From Acanthornis magna (Eukaryota > Chordata > Aves > Passeriformes > Acanthizidae), in contig JAWUZG010000015.1 in NCBI GenBank assembly GCA_036785705.1, forward strand, positions 4,913,001 through 4,977,000: a stretch of 64,000 nucleotides of DNA, read 5' to 3'. The translations under genes and the position numbers were made by a program. Shown in pieces: positions 48,356 to 62,242 of this stretch (its first letter is position 1; every line of letters begins with the position of its first letter). The notes below the pieces were generated by a model. It saw only the letters and a program-made list of their open reading frames with translations. It had not been told where the DNA came from and did no database searches.

Positions 48356-51300
48356 CAGATCAACATATGACACTGCATCTTTTTTTTAGTGTTGCTTTGT
48401 TTTTTAACTGATGTAAAACGGAGATTGCTAACTGACAAAAAATAGGAAAAAAAGATAATAAAAACGGAGAAGTAGCTGGGATGGAGATCTAAGGTATCTG
48501 AAATTTTAGTTGCTGCTATGATCTCTGTAGGGCTGCGGATGCAGCAAGACTGACAGAAACGCTCCCAGAGACAGAAAGACATTACACCAAATCAATTATC
48601 ATCCCAGCACGACTCAGTTTCTTTTAGTCAATCTTAGCACTTAACAGCGGTGTCATCTTTCCAAAGATGACCTGCTATTAATTCAACACAAAAGTCACAC
48701 CACTATACCTTTAAAATTTGGATACCAGGCAGCCGAAGACAAAAATCGATCACTGCTATTTGCAGAAGCAGATGCTGCTGAAAGATGACACCGCACCAAA
48801 CGTGCCTGTGCCAAAAAGCATTTAACTTCCTAATTTTATAGGGTTAGGCTAAAATATGAACATTTCACAAAAAGTGAGCTCACAACTGTGGTAGAGAAGA
48901 GCCTTTTATGAGAAGGTCACCCTGCGGTGACAAGAAAGGCTGCACTGTTGCATCTATTTTGGAATCTAAAGAGTTGCTTATAAGGATGAGCCATGAGAGC
49001 TCCCTGGAGCCATTAAAGGTCTATCATTTAGATATGCAGTCATCTTTTAGGAGCTATATTAATTACACAAATGGAACACCACAGCTCTGCTGGGGCTGGT
49101 CCAACCGACTGCAGAATTGCAGGTTCAGAGTGGCTGTGCAGAGCCACAGGCGCTGGGAGGGCTGCTCAGAGCTCTGCCTGTGTCCTGTGATGAGCAGAAG
49201 CCCTCCATGAAAAATTCTCAAGTGTTCTCTGGTTACAAAGCCACATTTAGGAAGTTTAAGAACATCAGTACTGTTGTCTGTGAGAACAGAAAAAGGTGTG
49301 AAACTAGCGGGTCCAAAGGTAGAGAATGCTATAAGCTGTGCACAACAAATACCCCTGCAAAGTTTGATTTCTGTGCTATCCTTCAGCACTGGAAAGCAAT
49401 GTCCAACTGCACGTGGTACTGTGCAAGTGGGGACAGTCCCTCTCAAGCACAAAGAGCCCAGACATGACAAAAGACAAGTGACAGGTATAGGCAGGGCTCT
49501 GCAAGAAGAGAGCACTGGATCCGCTCTGCCAGGCTACAGCAGGGGCAAGTTGTAAGGAAAATACTGAACAATCTGCTCCTTTCCAAAAAATGTCACCTGT
49601 CTGAATAGCTGAGGGAATGGGATAGGTCAGTCTTAGGGGGGCTGACTGCAGCATACAGAGCACCTCACATCTAGCAAAAGATGACAAAGAAGGTGTGGAG
49701 AGCCGCCAAGGCATTTGCATTTCCATATGATGCTGCAGAGAAAGCAGAATGATAAAGAAGAAACAGCCCAGTCAATCAAACCAGCAAGGGATTTACTTTT
49801 CATTCCCAGCAGTAAAGAATATCCAGGAAACCAGATCATTCGCTATCATCTAGCCCCAGAAATCAAAAGACTCATTTCGTTGATTTTGTCAAATTAGCTC
49901 TCTCAATTGAAAATTCTCTCACGAGCTTCAAAGGATGCTTTCAAAAGAGAAAGGGAGATTTACAAAGTCCTTCTATCTATCTGAACAGGCTTGCTGAGCA
50001 ATGAAACTAAAATTTCTGCTTTTCTCTAAAATTATTCTTCTCTGCTCAAACTTGACATCAGAAGAATCCTTGTTTTATTATTCTTTCCTCTGGAAGGGAT
50101 TCCTAAGGTCTACCTAGGGTGAATATTCTGGAGTTACAAAGCTTGTGATGAGAGAGAAAGATAACCTCAGGAACACACTTTGTGTGCTCTTTACTCAAGC
50201 CAACTTATACAGTTAATACTTAAATACCTATTCTTGAAGTCACAATTTCTAGATTTCCTCCCTATACCACAAAAATTGGAGCTGGAGTTACAGCTGGGAA
50301 CAGTCAGGAGATAATGCTACAAATTAATTTACAATGACACTGACATAAATCAACAACAATGAAGTGATCAATTGCTACATTAGTGATTTCGAACTAAAAT
50401 GTGATCCTTAGTACATGCATGTGTATTTGTCAAAAATTCAGACGCTGCAATCTCTACAAAGCCTTAGTCCTCAGTAGACTCAGTAAGCTGCTGCTGCTGC
50501 TGCTTTATTCTCAATTATTTTAAGTAATTTTAAGACTGAAAATACATGTTTAGGATGCACAAAAAAGTGCCTGATGGTCATGGGTAAGCAACACTTCATT
50601 AATATTAAATTTCAAGTGGAACTGTAGTTTTATTTGCTTTAGGCTATTTTTTAGAGATCACAGATGAACTTTAGCAGCTGGACGGCATAATTTGTACAGT
50701 CTGAAGAGGACTGAGTCATTTTAAGCAGCAGAGCAGAGAGATGTCAAATTATTCAACCAGAGCAAAAATTGCTCCATCATTAATAAGTTCATCCCACTGC
50801 AAGAGGAGCTGAAATTTCCTCATATTAAAAGCAGAACACGTAACACTTTTTATCTCTTTATGAGGACAAGTCTCCCCATAATTATGGCCTATCTCAAATT
50901 AAATCAAAGCAAAACACTCCCAACAGGTTCTGCTATTAATGAGAAACTCCTAAATGAACATAAAAATCAACACTAGGTATCCTAAAACTCTTAATGAATA
51001 AGGTGTGAAAGACATCTAAGGAGAAGAGTACCAACACTCACCCAAAGCTGTAGCAGCTAAGTGAGAACCCTTCCAAAAATAGGGGAGGAAATCCTCACAG
51101 TAATTGAAGGTGCTTAAGACCAGGTTACCTCCTTTTATATCTCTTTTGCTTTAAATCTCAGACATGATTATAAATATAGAGCAGCTTTCTTCCTCCACTA
51201 CAAATTTTCAGTGGACACCTCATTAGCTTGAATTGCTAATTGAGTCCAGCAGCCACAGCACAGTGACAGGCAGTGAGACGTGAGGGTGCATGGAGAAAGA

Positions 51301-54170
51301 AGTGAACATTTCCTATTCTGCATCCTCTGGCTCTGCTCCTGATAAATCATAATGAGAAACAACCTCCTCATCAGTCTTCACATCCAGCACCTGTGGGTAA
51401 CAGCCCAGGCTCCCCAGATGGCACAGAACCAAGTAAGCACTTCCTAACTCCCTCTCTATTCATAAGCCAGAAACTCATTTGCTTATCTAGAGAGAACAGA
51501 AAACAACATTGCGATGAACATTTTTTTCCCCCGAAGCCTGAAAATCTGCTGGTAAAAACAAATCTGGTTTTGAACTTGTGCAACGAATGAATTTAAGAGT
51601 TTACACTTTTTCTTACTCCTGCTCAGGAGTAAGGCTTTCTCCAGGGTTAATTCTGATCCAGTAGAGAGTGAGTTTATTTTCAGGAGAGACAGGTAGGCTC
51701 CAGTTTGCCTATATGTGCAAATGCATGAATGTTTATGGGACAGAGATGTACTTATTATGTGATTTACTACTACTCTGTCTCTTGGTTGAGACTCCTGAAG
51801 CACACTGCCTCCTGTATACCACTCAGGACTCTGTTAGTCACACCTCCCATCTTCTCCAAGAAAAATGCTTCTATCTAGAAAAAAAACAAAACCCTATTTT
51901 CCATCCCCCACCATCCTAAACACACAAGTGCTCAATAATAAACTGTTAAAACCAGTAAAAATAGCTCTGTTAAACACATACATCCTTCCTCCAAGTTCAG
52001 TGTCTCTGAAAATATAAATATTAACAGATCATTAACTTCATCTTAGCACTGAAGCTTTGTCAAATATGCAGGACAACCAAAGGTGGACAAGCCTTATATC
52101 CTGGACTTCTCTTCATGCTTCAGTCTGCACAAAGCCACTATTGCAATTACTAGGGCCAGTGTTCAAAAAGAAAAACAAAACACAACAAAAACCCCACAAC
52201 AAAATGACAGAAATGCTGTCTGCATGTCCACGCAGCTTAATACTCTTCAACAAATTCTGCTGGCCACTGCTTATGACAAGCTTGCCAGCAAGGCTGCTAT
52301 TAAAAGTCAAAAAGCAACAGGAACATTTCTCTGTGAGGATTTGTATTCTCCACACCCCAAGAGTGGCAGTAGGAAGATTCTTACAGTTTGAGAACAATTT
52401 CATCAATGTAGGAGTTTGTATAAGCAGCATGTTATTTAAATGCATAATGCTGAGAGTGTTTTATGGTTCAATTATGACAAAATGGACCAATTTGCTTTAA
52501 ACACAGAACTGTACCACTGGACATCAATAACGTTAAGTAGTGGGAAGCTGCTGCAAAGAGCTATTATTGTCTATGGAGAAAACCAGAGGCAAAACAAGTA
52601 CCTTTGGCCAATATCTTTGACGCAGACATGATGTAAATCCTGACAAGACGTGGAGTTATTCTCCACAGTAGCTGCACGAGCAATTTGGATAACATGCCAC
52701 GGCACTTTTCTGGACAACTAATGGTATTATCATCTATGGCTACCTCAGCTATTCACCAGTAATACTTTAGTCAATTACAATATTAATGCAATCACATAAT
52801 CCTTCTGCCACCCATACTCATTCTGCTGCTCACGTTGCAGCTTTTACAGTCATTGCTTTACGTGAAAAATCTCAGGTTAATTCATGGGGAAAAAACGTTT
52901 CCTGAGTCTTGGCAGAAACATTTCTCTGGCTTAGGTTTAAGTGTCACCCACTGGATGTCTCACACAGCCACCAAGATGACAAGATAACTCTGAATCACTT
53001 TTCAAATAGGAAATTGCCAAGTTTGCATCTCAGCTCATTTAATTTGCTAATGAAGCCCAATTCCCCCTCAAAAGGGGAAATACTTTTTAAAAAATGACAC
53101 AACCATGCTTAGCAGTGTGGGCATGGTAAAAGCACAACAAAACCCAAACCACCCCAAACTGTGTAAGAATGAAGCCTGGATTTGTTTTAGTTTTAACATT
53201 TACAAACTATTAAGAATTTTTACCAGTACATCACATTATTGAGGTAGAGACAACAGTGTTAAAGCTTCTGGTTTCCCTCTGCACCAGACACTGTACTGAG
53301 AGTGTGCCACATGAATAAAAAACTCACACCCACAGTCCTTCCCCTGTCTCCAGATTCCTCATTCATCTCAACCCAAAGACCAGACAAGCCCAACTCACAC
53401 TACTGCAGGCAGTTCTGCTTTCTCCAATATAATTCACCAATTATTTGATGCTTAAACAAGCAAGATGGACTTTAACAGAGAAAATAGGGCAGACTATAGT
53501 ACCAGACAAACTAGATCCAATTTCACTTGGATCTGATCGTATTGCAGTGCTCAAGGAAGACAACATTATCATAAAATTATGTTCCACTCTTTAAATCAAA
53601 GAGACAAATTCATGCCAAGATTCCACTATCTAAACAAGTAATGCAAGTAAAGCAGAAAAAGCATAAAAAGGAGTAAAAAATGCTGCACTGTTTACTAGCA
53701 CTATATATTCTCCCATAGAAAAATTTTAAAAAGATGTTTCCAGACATATTAACAGCTCAAAAGTTATTCCAGCTCTCAGACACAATGGAAGTGTCTGTTA
53801 TTACAAATCATTGCTCATCTATAGTTCTCCAGCTACATTTAAAGTTTTCCTGGAATAGTTTAACTACAATCCATAAGTAATCTTTCAGCAATCGATTTAG
53901 AAGTAAAATGTGCCACAGCACAATTTAGTATCTGCAGTCTCAGGCAATCACTTGAGTGCTTTCAGAATGTGTAACAGAATGTCACAGTGACATTTTTAAT
54001 GCTGCCTATTTATATTGAGTGCCCTGAATAAAGCCAAGCAAATGAAAGAATTTAAGCAAACACAATTACAACTCAATTGACTGCAAAACAAAACTTCCCC
54101 TACAATGTAAAATACTGGAATTTAAGATTCCTCTGAGCCTGAGAAGTCACAAATTGATTTATGCAAGAAT

Positions 54171-54226
54171 CACTTTCAAGTCTACTGGAAGTTGTTTGCA
54201 CTTTCAAGGCTATTGGAAGTTGTTCG
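54171..54226. repeat. 28-nt tandem duplication
   Basis: Two diverged 28-nt units beginning CACTTTCAAG and ending GGAAGTTGTTTG or GGAAGTTGTTCG start at 54171 and 54199. Confidence 0.9.
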
Positions 54227-56883
54227 CTAGAGATTTCTAAGACAATCCTATCTATAAAATATTGAAATATGATGCTTTAAACACTTTTTACATTAAAAAG
54301 AAATACAACCAAACAAAAAACTAGTTAAGACACAGATTTTTTTTTTTTTTAAATTAGAAAGAATGGCTAGAACACAACTTCAGGAACCTGAAGTTATAAA
54401 GCCCAGGATGCCTAGGGAAGCTATAATGCCATATAAAAAAAACCTCAGAAGTTTTTTATTGGCTTAAAAATAGGTTCTATTGTGAGTCATAACACAAACT
54501 GCCAAAAGAATATATAGATGTCTTTAAAAATATGAATCAATGAAGCTCCTTCAAACTCAGTTGTTCCCAAACAGCATTATCACATTTATATTTAAAATTA
54601 CAAAAAAACACTTGCTGCAGAGGGTTCTACAGCAGGCTGATGAGTTTTAGGGCTAAATCCATTTAACTGAATGTTATGAATATGTAAATGGCAAGCTGCA
54701 AAATGGAGCTGTAGGCAATTCTCATGAAGGGCAAGCTGCTCAGAGACACTGCCTTGCATCCCCAAAACAAACTGAGATCTGCTCTGTGCAGCAGCCAGCA
54801 TTTCAGAGTTACACCAGCAAGGAAGGAGGAGAAACAGGTGTTAAGGAAAACTTACCATTTTCATTAACATCAGACTTGCTGTGATCAAGCTACAAAGTGT
54901 AAAAACACAGCAGAACCTGCAGCAGAGAGTGGGATCACGGGGCATCACTGTGTGAAGCCCATGGTGTATCCTGTGTCAGCCCTACCTGCAGCCAGGACGC
55001 CAAACGCACCTCTGCCCAGCTGGGAACAGCTTGCACAGCAGCAGCTGAAGAACAGAGAGTTTTTAAGAAGCCTGGAGTCTAAGGAAGGTTTAAAATAAAA
55101 GCTCCACTTTCCAGTCACGGAGATCTGGAGGCGCTGGAGCTGGTTGTGGAGCTCCCTCTTGAGGGTAGAGACTGCCCTGTAGAAAAGGCATCGCTGCATC
55201 CTCATAACTCATCCTGCTCAAAACCAGAGCATGTCCTTGCAAAAGAGATACCATCAAAGGCATCTCCTCGAGCTCTGAACACCACTTCACACACAGCTCT
55301 AGGTGCTTTTGAGTTACAAGCACTGCAGTCTTCAAAAGATAGCGAGAAGATAAGCGCATGTCAAACACAGAGGATAAACTCAAGAGGTGCATTACTTACA
55401 CAGTGCTGGCAGTGCAGGAGCACCACACAGCAAAACCTCCGATATTGTGAGCCATGAAATGGAACAGTACACACTGATGATGAGAAACTGGCAGTGCTGT
55501 CTGTTGGTAAAGAAACTGCAGCTTCACCAGGTTTATTTGATACTGTTGAAATGTCCCTTTTCTTTGGATGACATTTTAGCTACTTTAAGCGTTCATCCAT
55601 CTTGCCAGACTGACCTTGTTCCACCACACCTCGTCTTTGTCACCCCAAGCTGCTACATGGTCTGACACCTCTGGGTTTTAATGTGCTGAATCACGTTCAC
55701 CCAAGTTTGGAAAAACCTTTAAGGGGATTCTGTTGAAATTTCACTCGCAAACTGAACATCATTCCACAGGCTTCAAAGAGCCCTGACAGGGAAGAAGCTT
55801 TCAACATAGAAATTCCTGAGGAAAGGGTTTTTCAAAACTCCTGTTAAGAATAGCTAAAGGCTCAGTATCAGATGGCCAAGGAAGTCTTTGGAAGCAGTGC
55901 CAGAGCCAAAAAAACAAGCCTTGCATGTGATGGTCATATTTGAGCACTGCTGAGCCCCCTGCCAGCACTTTCCTTAGTCCTTGAGCAAACAAACATCCAG
56001 GCTGGCACACTGAGTCATCCCTGACTACCTCTGCCTCAGGACTCTGAGGTTAACAAACCAGAGGGAACGGATTTCTGTGAGAATCCATAGTTGAGAAAAG
56101 ATTCCTTTTCTTGTAGTCATACTTTCCCTGCCATTTCTATAATCAAAAAAATATTTTCAACCCTTTTCCAGCTCAAGCTGTAAGGTCTTCCATGGACTAT
56201 CAGTCACATAATTTTACATCTTACATCCTCTGACAAGGTTTTTAGCTTTAGCAAGCTTTCCTCTTTTGGGGCAGAATGGATTTCAACTTGAATGTCTGCA
56301 ACAAGGACACAGCTCATTCGGTTGTCCTCAGTGATTTCAGTAACACTAAAACACACCAGTCTAGAGAGATGCCAGCCCCTCCCACCGTGTGTCTTGCTGT
56401 GCTTGAAGCCTGCAAGACATTTGTCATTTCATAAATCTGGCTCTTCACTGGCTGCATCAATCCTAAAACAGACTCGCTGCTTTCAGATGCCAGGTTACAG
56501 GCAGATCATCTTCTAAAGCAACACACATATTTTGATTAACCCTCTGTTAGATATCCGTCTACATTCTGTGAAAAATACAAAACCAACAGAAAAGAACTGA
56601 CCAAAAAAAAAAATCACTAACTGGAATCAGATCTTACCTCATTAACAGAGAAGCTTGTGGAAATTGTGCACATCAGCTATACCAACTGCAAGACTAAAAA
56701 GCATGGCTTGAAACTTGGACCTAGAAAGGTTTCTCTGCCAGAGAGCACTAACCTAAGAGTTTTGACTCCCTACAACCAAAACCCACAATAATCTACCAAA
56801 AATATCAAAGCAGGGTGGGAATACGTATCATGGCCCACATGAAGATTTAAGTAATATTCTAGAAGTCAGAGACGTTTCCTTAC

Positions 56884-57070
56884 TTTTCATGGTGCCCTCC
56901 TCCTCTTCCTCCTCTGTGTTGATGACCATTGTGCCCAGTTGGGACTCCAGGGTGCCATCGTGCTCTATCATGGTGTTGGCTCCATCACTCATGGTGTTCA
57001 CAGCTCTTATTGTGCCAGTTTCATCCCCACTCGCCCTCACCATGGTACCCGAATCCGTCTCATCCTCCTC
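56884..57070 (-). CDS. STK4: STK4 exon: regulatory linker with caspase sites
   Basis: Encodes residues 321-382 and the first base of codon 383. This is the acidic, autoinhibitory linker between kinase and SARAH domains. It carries the caspase-3-type site DETD|S ending at Asp326 and a second site, TMSD|G, ending at Asp349. In human these are DEMD and TMTD. Cleavage releases an active nuclear kinase fragment in apoptosis. The repeated Thr-Met motifs (SGTMVR, NTMSD, NTMIEHD, GTMVIN, GTMK) are kept. A Glu run (EEEEEE) lies near the end. Acceptor ..TTCGAACAG and donor AAAA|GTAAGG are clear, and the length is identical to human. Confidence 0.97.
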
Positions 57071-59361
57071 CTGTTCGAACATGCCACAAATACAGATTTT
57101 ACTGATGGTGGTGAAGTCCCATGAAGAATGGCTGTATTTAAGGACTCTGGCAAGTCACACTAATTCAGAGGTTTTTACAGAGACACACAGAAGCGACGTT
57201 TGGTTTACACACTTTGTTCTCTCCCTGTCACCGCCAAACAGGTAATGAAAAGTAATGAATACTTTTCTGCCAGCATGAAAATAAGAGAACAGATAAATAA
57301 TCAGCAGAAACTTCTCAGTGCAAGTTGTACTTAATTTCTGAGCTGGTGACATGTCTGTAAGAGTAGATTAGAACACTCAATCAGTCATTAGTGTTTCTCT
57401 TCATGCTGCCAGTTCTGACTCTAAACCACTGTCTCCAGTGTTACAGCTACGGAGGAGTCAGCAGTTACTTGACAGCAACAGGTCAAAGTCTGGAGAGTAT
57501 GTGGCACATGGAAAGAAAACCCTCATCCTACTTTTTTTCTGTTTTTACCATTTAGGTAGTTTTACTCATTATAAGCTTCAGGAGCACTGACAAAAAACAA
57601 ACTGCATATGCAAATCTTTGAAAAGGATTCAAATTAATTATCAACCTTTTGGTAACTTTTTTCAATGAAAATCATTTTTTATCTTTCCACTTGTTAACAG
57701 GGACTAATAACAGAAGTTGGAATTCCTGCTGCCAAGGCTTAAGAGACTGCCTGTAGGAAAACACAACCTCTTCAAACCAATTCCAGCAGAACAACTTCCT
57801 GGCAGAGAGTTATGTTAGCTAAAGGTAGCAGTTTCATCAGGTGGTGCGTGCTTCACTCAGTATGGATTGTGACTAGGATTTCATGAAAAACAAGGTCAAG
57901 ATTTCCACAATCTATTTAGTTTCTTGGATATGTGGACCAGTTATCCAACTGCATGAACACAAGTCCCTTTCTAGGTTTACAGTACAACTTTAGGCATCTC
58001 ACCTTAGATGAGATACTCATGTTTTGTTCTCAGGATGAAGTTCACATTCTTTATGTGACCATGGCCTTACTGATCTGTGTTAGAGGGAAAACACTAACAC
58101 AAGGTATTGCACATCAAGCTGTAATACTTCATCTCAATGCCATGGAAAGAGAGAAGTCACCTCTCCACATTCTGGTGTTCCGAGCATTTTACCTGTTGTG
58201 TCAAGAGTGTCTATAAAATTTACTTTCCAACCTCAAAACCAAGAGCAAGAGAAGAGGAAACTACACAAGATGTTAATTGAGGAAAAGCAATTTTGTGTGG
58301 AGTTGAGTGGGTGAGAGGAAGTAATAAATTTGTTAGCTACACATCATTTAACAAAGGACTACATCAGAACTTTGCACGGCACTTGGGAAATATTTGGGAA
58401 GCTTTTCTGCTAGCAGACACGGAGTAGAGAAGCTTCAGGAAAACACACACACCGACAGAGAGGACTCAACTCCATGACACAGACACCATCTCTCAGCATT
58501 GTGACCCCAGATCAGTCAGAAATGGAGGAGGGACAAAACTCAGGGTAGGGACAGTACTCATAGAATTGACGTTACGGCAACATGACCAACCAAGTTATTG
58601 AACACTGAATAAATATCCAGTCCTAGGCTGCAAAACCAGATACACAAAGTGTTCAGCACAGATACCGTGGACCATGCTGCTCAAGTGTCACCCCTGAACA
58701 GGGCTGGCATATAATGCCTTGTGTTGCCCATTTCATTTATTCAGGCTGAAGCAGGCAGAGGCTCAAAACCCAGCTTTCAACATGCTTCCCAAATTCACAT
58801 GCTGTAACCACTGAAACAAAGAGGCAAACTGAAATTCACAGCAAGCCCTGGACACTTCCCATGCCCTCACCTCAGGCTTCTGTCGGTTGCTCTTGTGTAG
58901 AAGAAAGTTTCTATAAGGGATGTTCTAAAGCAATAGTAAAACAACACAACAGACTTTTATCACTGTGCATCAGAGATTATATTATTATTCCACGCAAGGA
59001 GAGCAGTCTAAGGCCTGAATCTACAATGAAAATATTCTCACTACTGCACAAATAACATAATCCAACTGGGAAAATGTACCAAGTCTTCTGCATACAGTAC
59101 TTTGTAGCCCTACTTAATCCTAGCTCTCAAGCTACACTGTAAGGTGAACAGTACCCCACACATGCTGCCTGTCCCACTCAAATACAGCTTGAGCAGGGAG
59201 CAAGCATCAGGTTACACAGTCATAAAGTAGAAAACTCCAGAACCAAGTCAAATCCACTGGCAATTGGACAAAATATTGCAAAAACAAAACCCAAAGTAGT
59301 TAAGCCTTATAAAAGGAGCAAGAGTTTGGACTTTGCACACTGTTGTTATTAAAATACTCAC
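57071..59361 (-). other. STK4: STK4 intron
   Basis: Donor GTGAGT at 59361 and acceptor AG at 57072-57071. No exon, repeat family or RNA gene was recognised inside. Confidence 0.9.
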
Positions 59362-59490
59362 TGAATTTTCTTCGTCCTCTTGATCGAGTTCACGCTGCTG
59401 TGCCTCTTGGCGTTTCAGCTTGATGTCCATTGCTTCATTAATCAGGTCCCGCAGAATTGATACTCCTTTGGCACTTTTAACAAATGGATG
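59362..59490 (-). CDS. STK4: STK4 exon: end of kinase domain
   Basis: Encodes residues 278-320, 43 complete codons in phase 0. It starts HPFVKSAKGVSILRDLINEA, the last helix of the kinase C-lobe, and runs into the charged, Gln- and Asp-rich start of the linker ending EENS. Acceptor TATTCTCAG and donor TCA|GTGAGT are canonical. Differences from human are conservative, for example Lys for Arg in FVKSA and Ala for Ser in RQEAQQ. Confidence 0.97.
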
Positions 59491-60168
59491 CTGAGAATAT
59501 TTTAAAAACAAATAAGCACTGCATCCAAAGCAGGATATAACAATAAAGCACTGTTACTACGGCCTACTTCAAATCAAATTAAGGTTTAACTCAAAATATT
59601 ACTAACATAAAAATCCAGTTCTTCTGTTTGGCACAGGAGGGAGACCTTCCACCCTCCAAACAAGACCATGCTCCAAGGGCACTACTGATGTGAGGCCTTG
59701 GGCTCATTCACCTCCCACAGCTCTACTTACTTTTTTCCTTAGCTTAGCTGTCAAGAACCAATTACACAGACCATTACCATGCCCAGAACATTCTGAGCAA
59801 CCACTTACATTTAGCTCTGCCCTGTTTAGTGTTTTAGGAGACAGTTTCTTGGCAGTGCTGGTGGGAATTTGAAAGTAAAACAACAAATCCAAACCAAACA
59901 AAACCAGCAAACCAACAACAAACTCCAAAAGCCAAAACAACAAAAACAACCCAGAGAAGACAAAGGAAGTTGAAGTCAGAACTGGTTCTTAGAGAAGAAC
60001 TGAAAAGCTGAAGTTGAGTGTGAGATTTTTAAAATGAGTTATTAAAAAGTAAAATCTATAATAAGCAGGAGCAGCAAGAAATGAAACCAACATCTCAAGA
60101 GCCACACAGCACAGCCTACCCTGGGCAAGCCTCCCCCAGAGCTTATGCTCTCCTAAGAAAAGGCAGAC
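59491..60168 (-). other. STK4: STK4 intron
   Basis: A short intron with donor GTCTGC at 60168. A CAAA/CCAAA-rich low-complexity stretch lies at about 59876-59950. No other feature seen. Confidence 0.9.
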
Positions 60169-60306
60169 CTGCAGAAGCTGTGTTGCCGTGGCTCGCTGCT
60201 CTGGACTCTTCACAAGACACTGCTTCACAAAGTCAGTAAAATTGTCCGACCAGAGCTCTGGCTTCCGGAATGTTGGAGGCGGATTGGTAGGAATCATGAA
60301 AATTGC
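60169..60306 (-). CDS. STK4: STK4 exon: kinase C-lobe
   Basis: Encodes residues 232-277, 46 complete codons. It begins AIFMIPTNPPPTFRKPELWS, contains CLVKSPEQRATA with the conserved Arg of kinase subdomain XI, and ends TQLLQ. The segment appears identical to human in this stretch. The acceptor is TTTCAG. The donor reads CTGCAG|GTCTGC, a GT donor with a poor intron side (see findings). Phase is 0 at both ends. Confidence 0.97.
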
Positions 60307-61434
<1,128 letters not shown>

Positions 61435-61599
61435 TGTAAGTTGTCCTGCGACTCCAAAATCAGCAAGTTTAGCGTGTCCTTCTGTATTTAGCAATATATT
61501 TCCAGCTTTGATGTCCCTGTGTATTTTCCTCATAAAATGCAGGTATTCGAGTCCTTTCAGCGTCGATTGCACTATTGTAGCAATTTCCTCCTCTGTGAG
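61435..61599 (-). CDS. STK4: STK4 exon: catalytic loop and DFG motif
   Basis: Encodes residues 121-175, 55 complete codons. It contains IHRDIKAGN with the catalytic Asp149, Lys151 and Asn154, and ADFG with the Mg-binding Asp167. The kinase core is intact. It begins LTEEEIATIVQSTL, with small conservative differences from human (Glu for Asp, Val for Leu). Acceptor TTCTTCAG and donor ACA|GTAAGT are canonical, and phase is 0 at both ends. Confidence 0.98.
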
Positions 61600-62127
61600 C
61601 TGAAGAAGAGAAGAGTTACTGCCAACATATCTGTGGCTGAGACAAAGCACTATTGTGCTTTGGTCTGTATTTTACTAAGATTCACTAATTGCCACTTAAT
61701 TACTTTCACTAAAGGTTGCCATACCGATGGGGAATTAATTAGTGACTTACAGCATTATGTAGCAGGATCAGACAGCACACATATACACACCTACAATATT
61801 TCACATGCCACAACCCTTTCTCAACTAGTAATTCTTACCCTGCAATAACCAAAGGCAAAGTAGGGTCTTATTTGGAATCAATCTGGGTTTTCAGGAAAGC
61901 CAACCCACCAAAACTTGCTCCAACAATTAAATTATCCAGACAACCAAAACTCAATCAATGTAATCAGTTTTCTCATTTTCAGAGGAACAAAGGACCTGCA
62001 TCTCTAGTTATGGCCAATGGTTGTGTCAGGCATTGAACACTGAGAATTATGCTCAACCTGCTCAGCTTCCTTGAGCTGCTGGACACCCATATTTCCCATC
62101 CATACACTCAAAGGAGAAAGGACGTAC
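61600..62127 (-). other. STK4: STK4 intron
   Basis: Donor GTACGT at 62127 and acceptor AG at 61601-61600. No additional feature recognised. Confidence 0.9.
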
Positions 62128-62242
62128 AGTTTTATTTCGTAATCGAATAATGTCAGACACAGATCCAGCGCCACAGTATTCCATGACTATCCACAGGTCT
62201 GTGTTCTTAAAATAGCTGCCATAGTATTTCACCACATGAGGA
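62128..62242 (-). CDS. STK4: STK4 exon: hinge region of the kinase domain (most 5' exon in the window)
   Basis: Encodes the last base of codon 82 and residues 83-120. It includes PHVVKYYGSYFKNTDLWIVM, the ATP-pocket hinge EYCGAGS and SVSDIIRLRNKT. Acceptor TTTTTTCATAG (AG at 62244-62243) and donor ACT|GTACGT are clear. The single leading T completes a Ser codon from the upstream exon. The N-terminal part, with the Gly-rich loop and the ATP-binding Lys, is not in this window; I looked between 62250 and 64000 and found no matching exon. Confidence 0.97.

Larger units (their letters stand above)
44762..56883 (-). other. STK4: STK4 intron with decayed CR1 copy
   Basis: Bounded by GTAAGG at 56883 and AG at 44763-44762. 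I found no additional exon. Contents I can name are the CR1 ORF2 remnant at 47386-47965, tandem duplications at 46063-46128, 48290-48355 and 54171-54226, a (CTG)5 run near 50490, and low-complexity A/C- and A/T-runs at 43990-44050 (just outside) and 54330-54350. Confidence 0.9.

Noticed and set aside
56889..57245. 118-codon + strand Ser/Val-rich frame
   Set aside because: Antisense shadow of the acidic STK4 linker exon.
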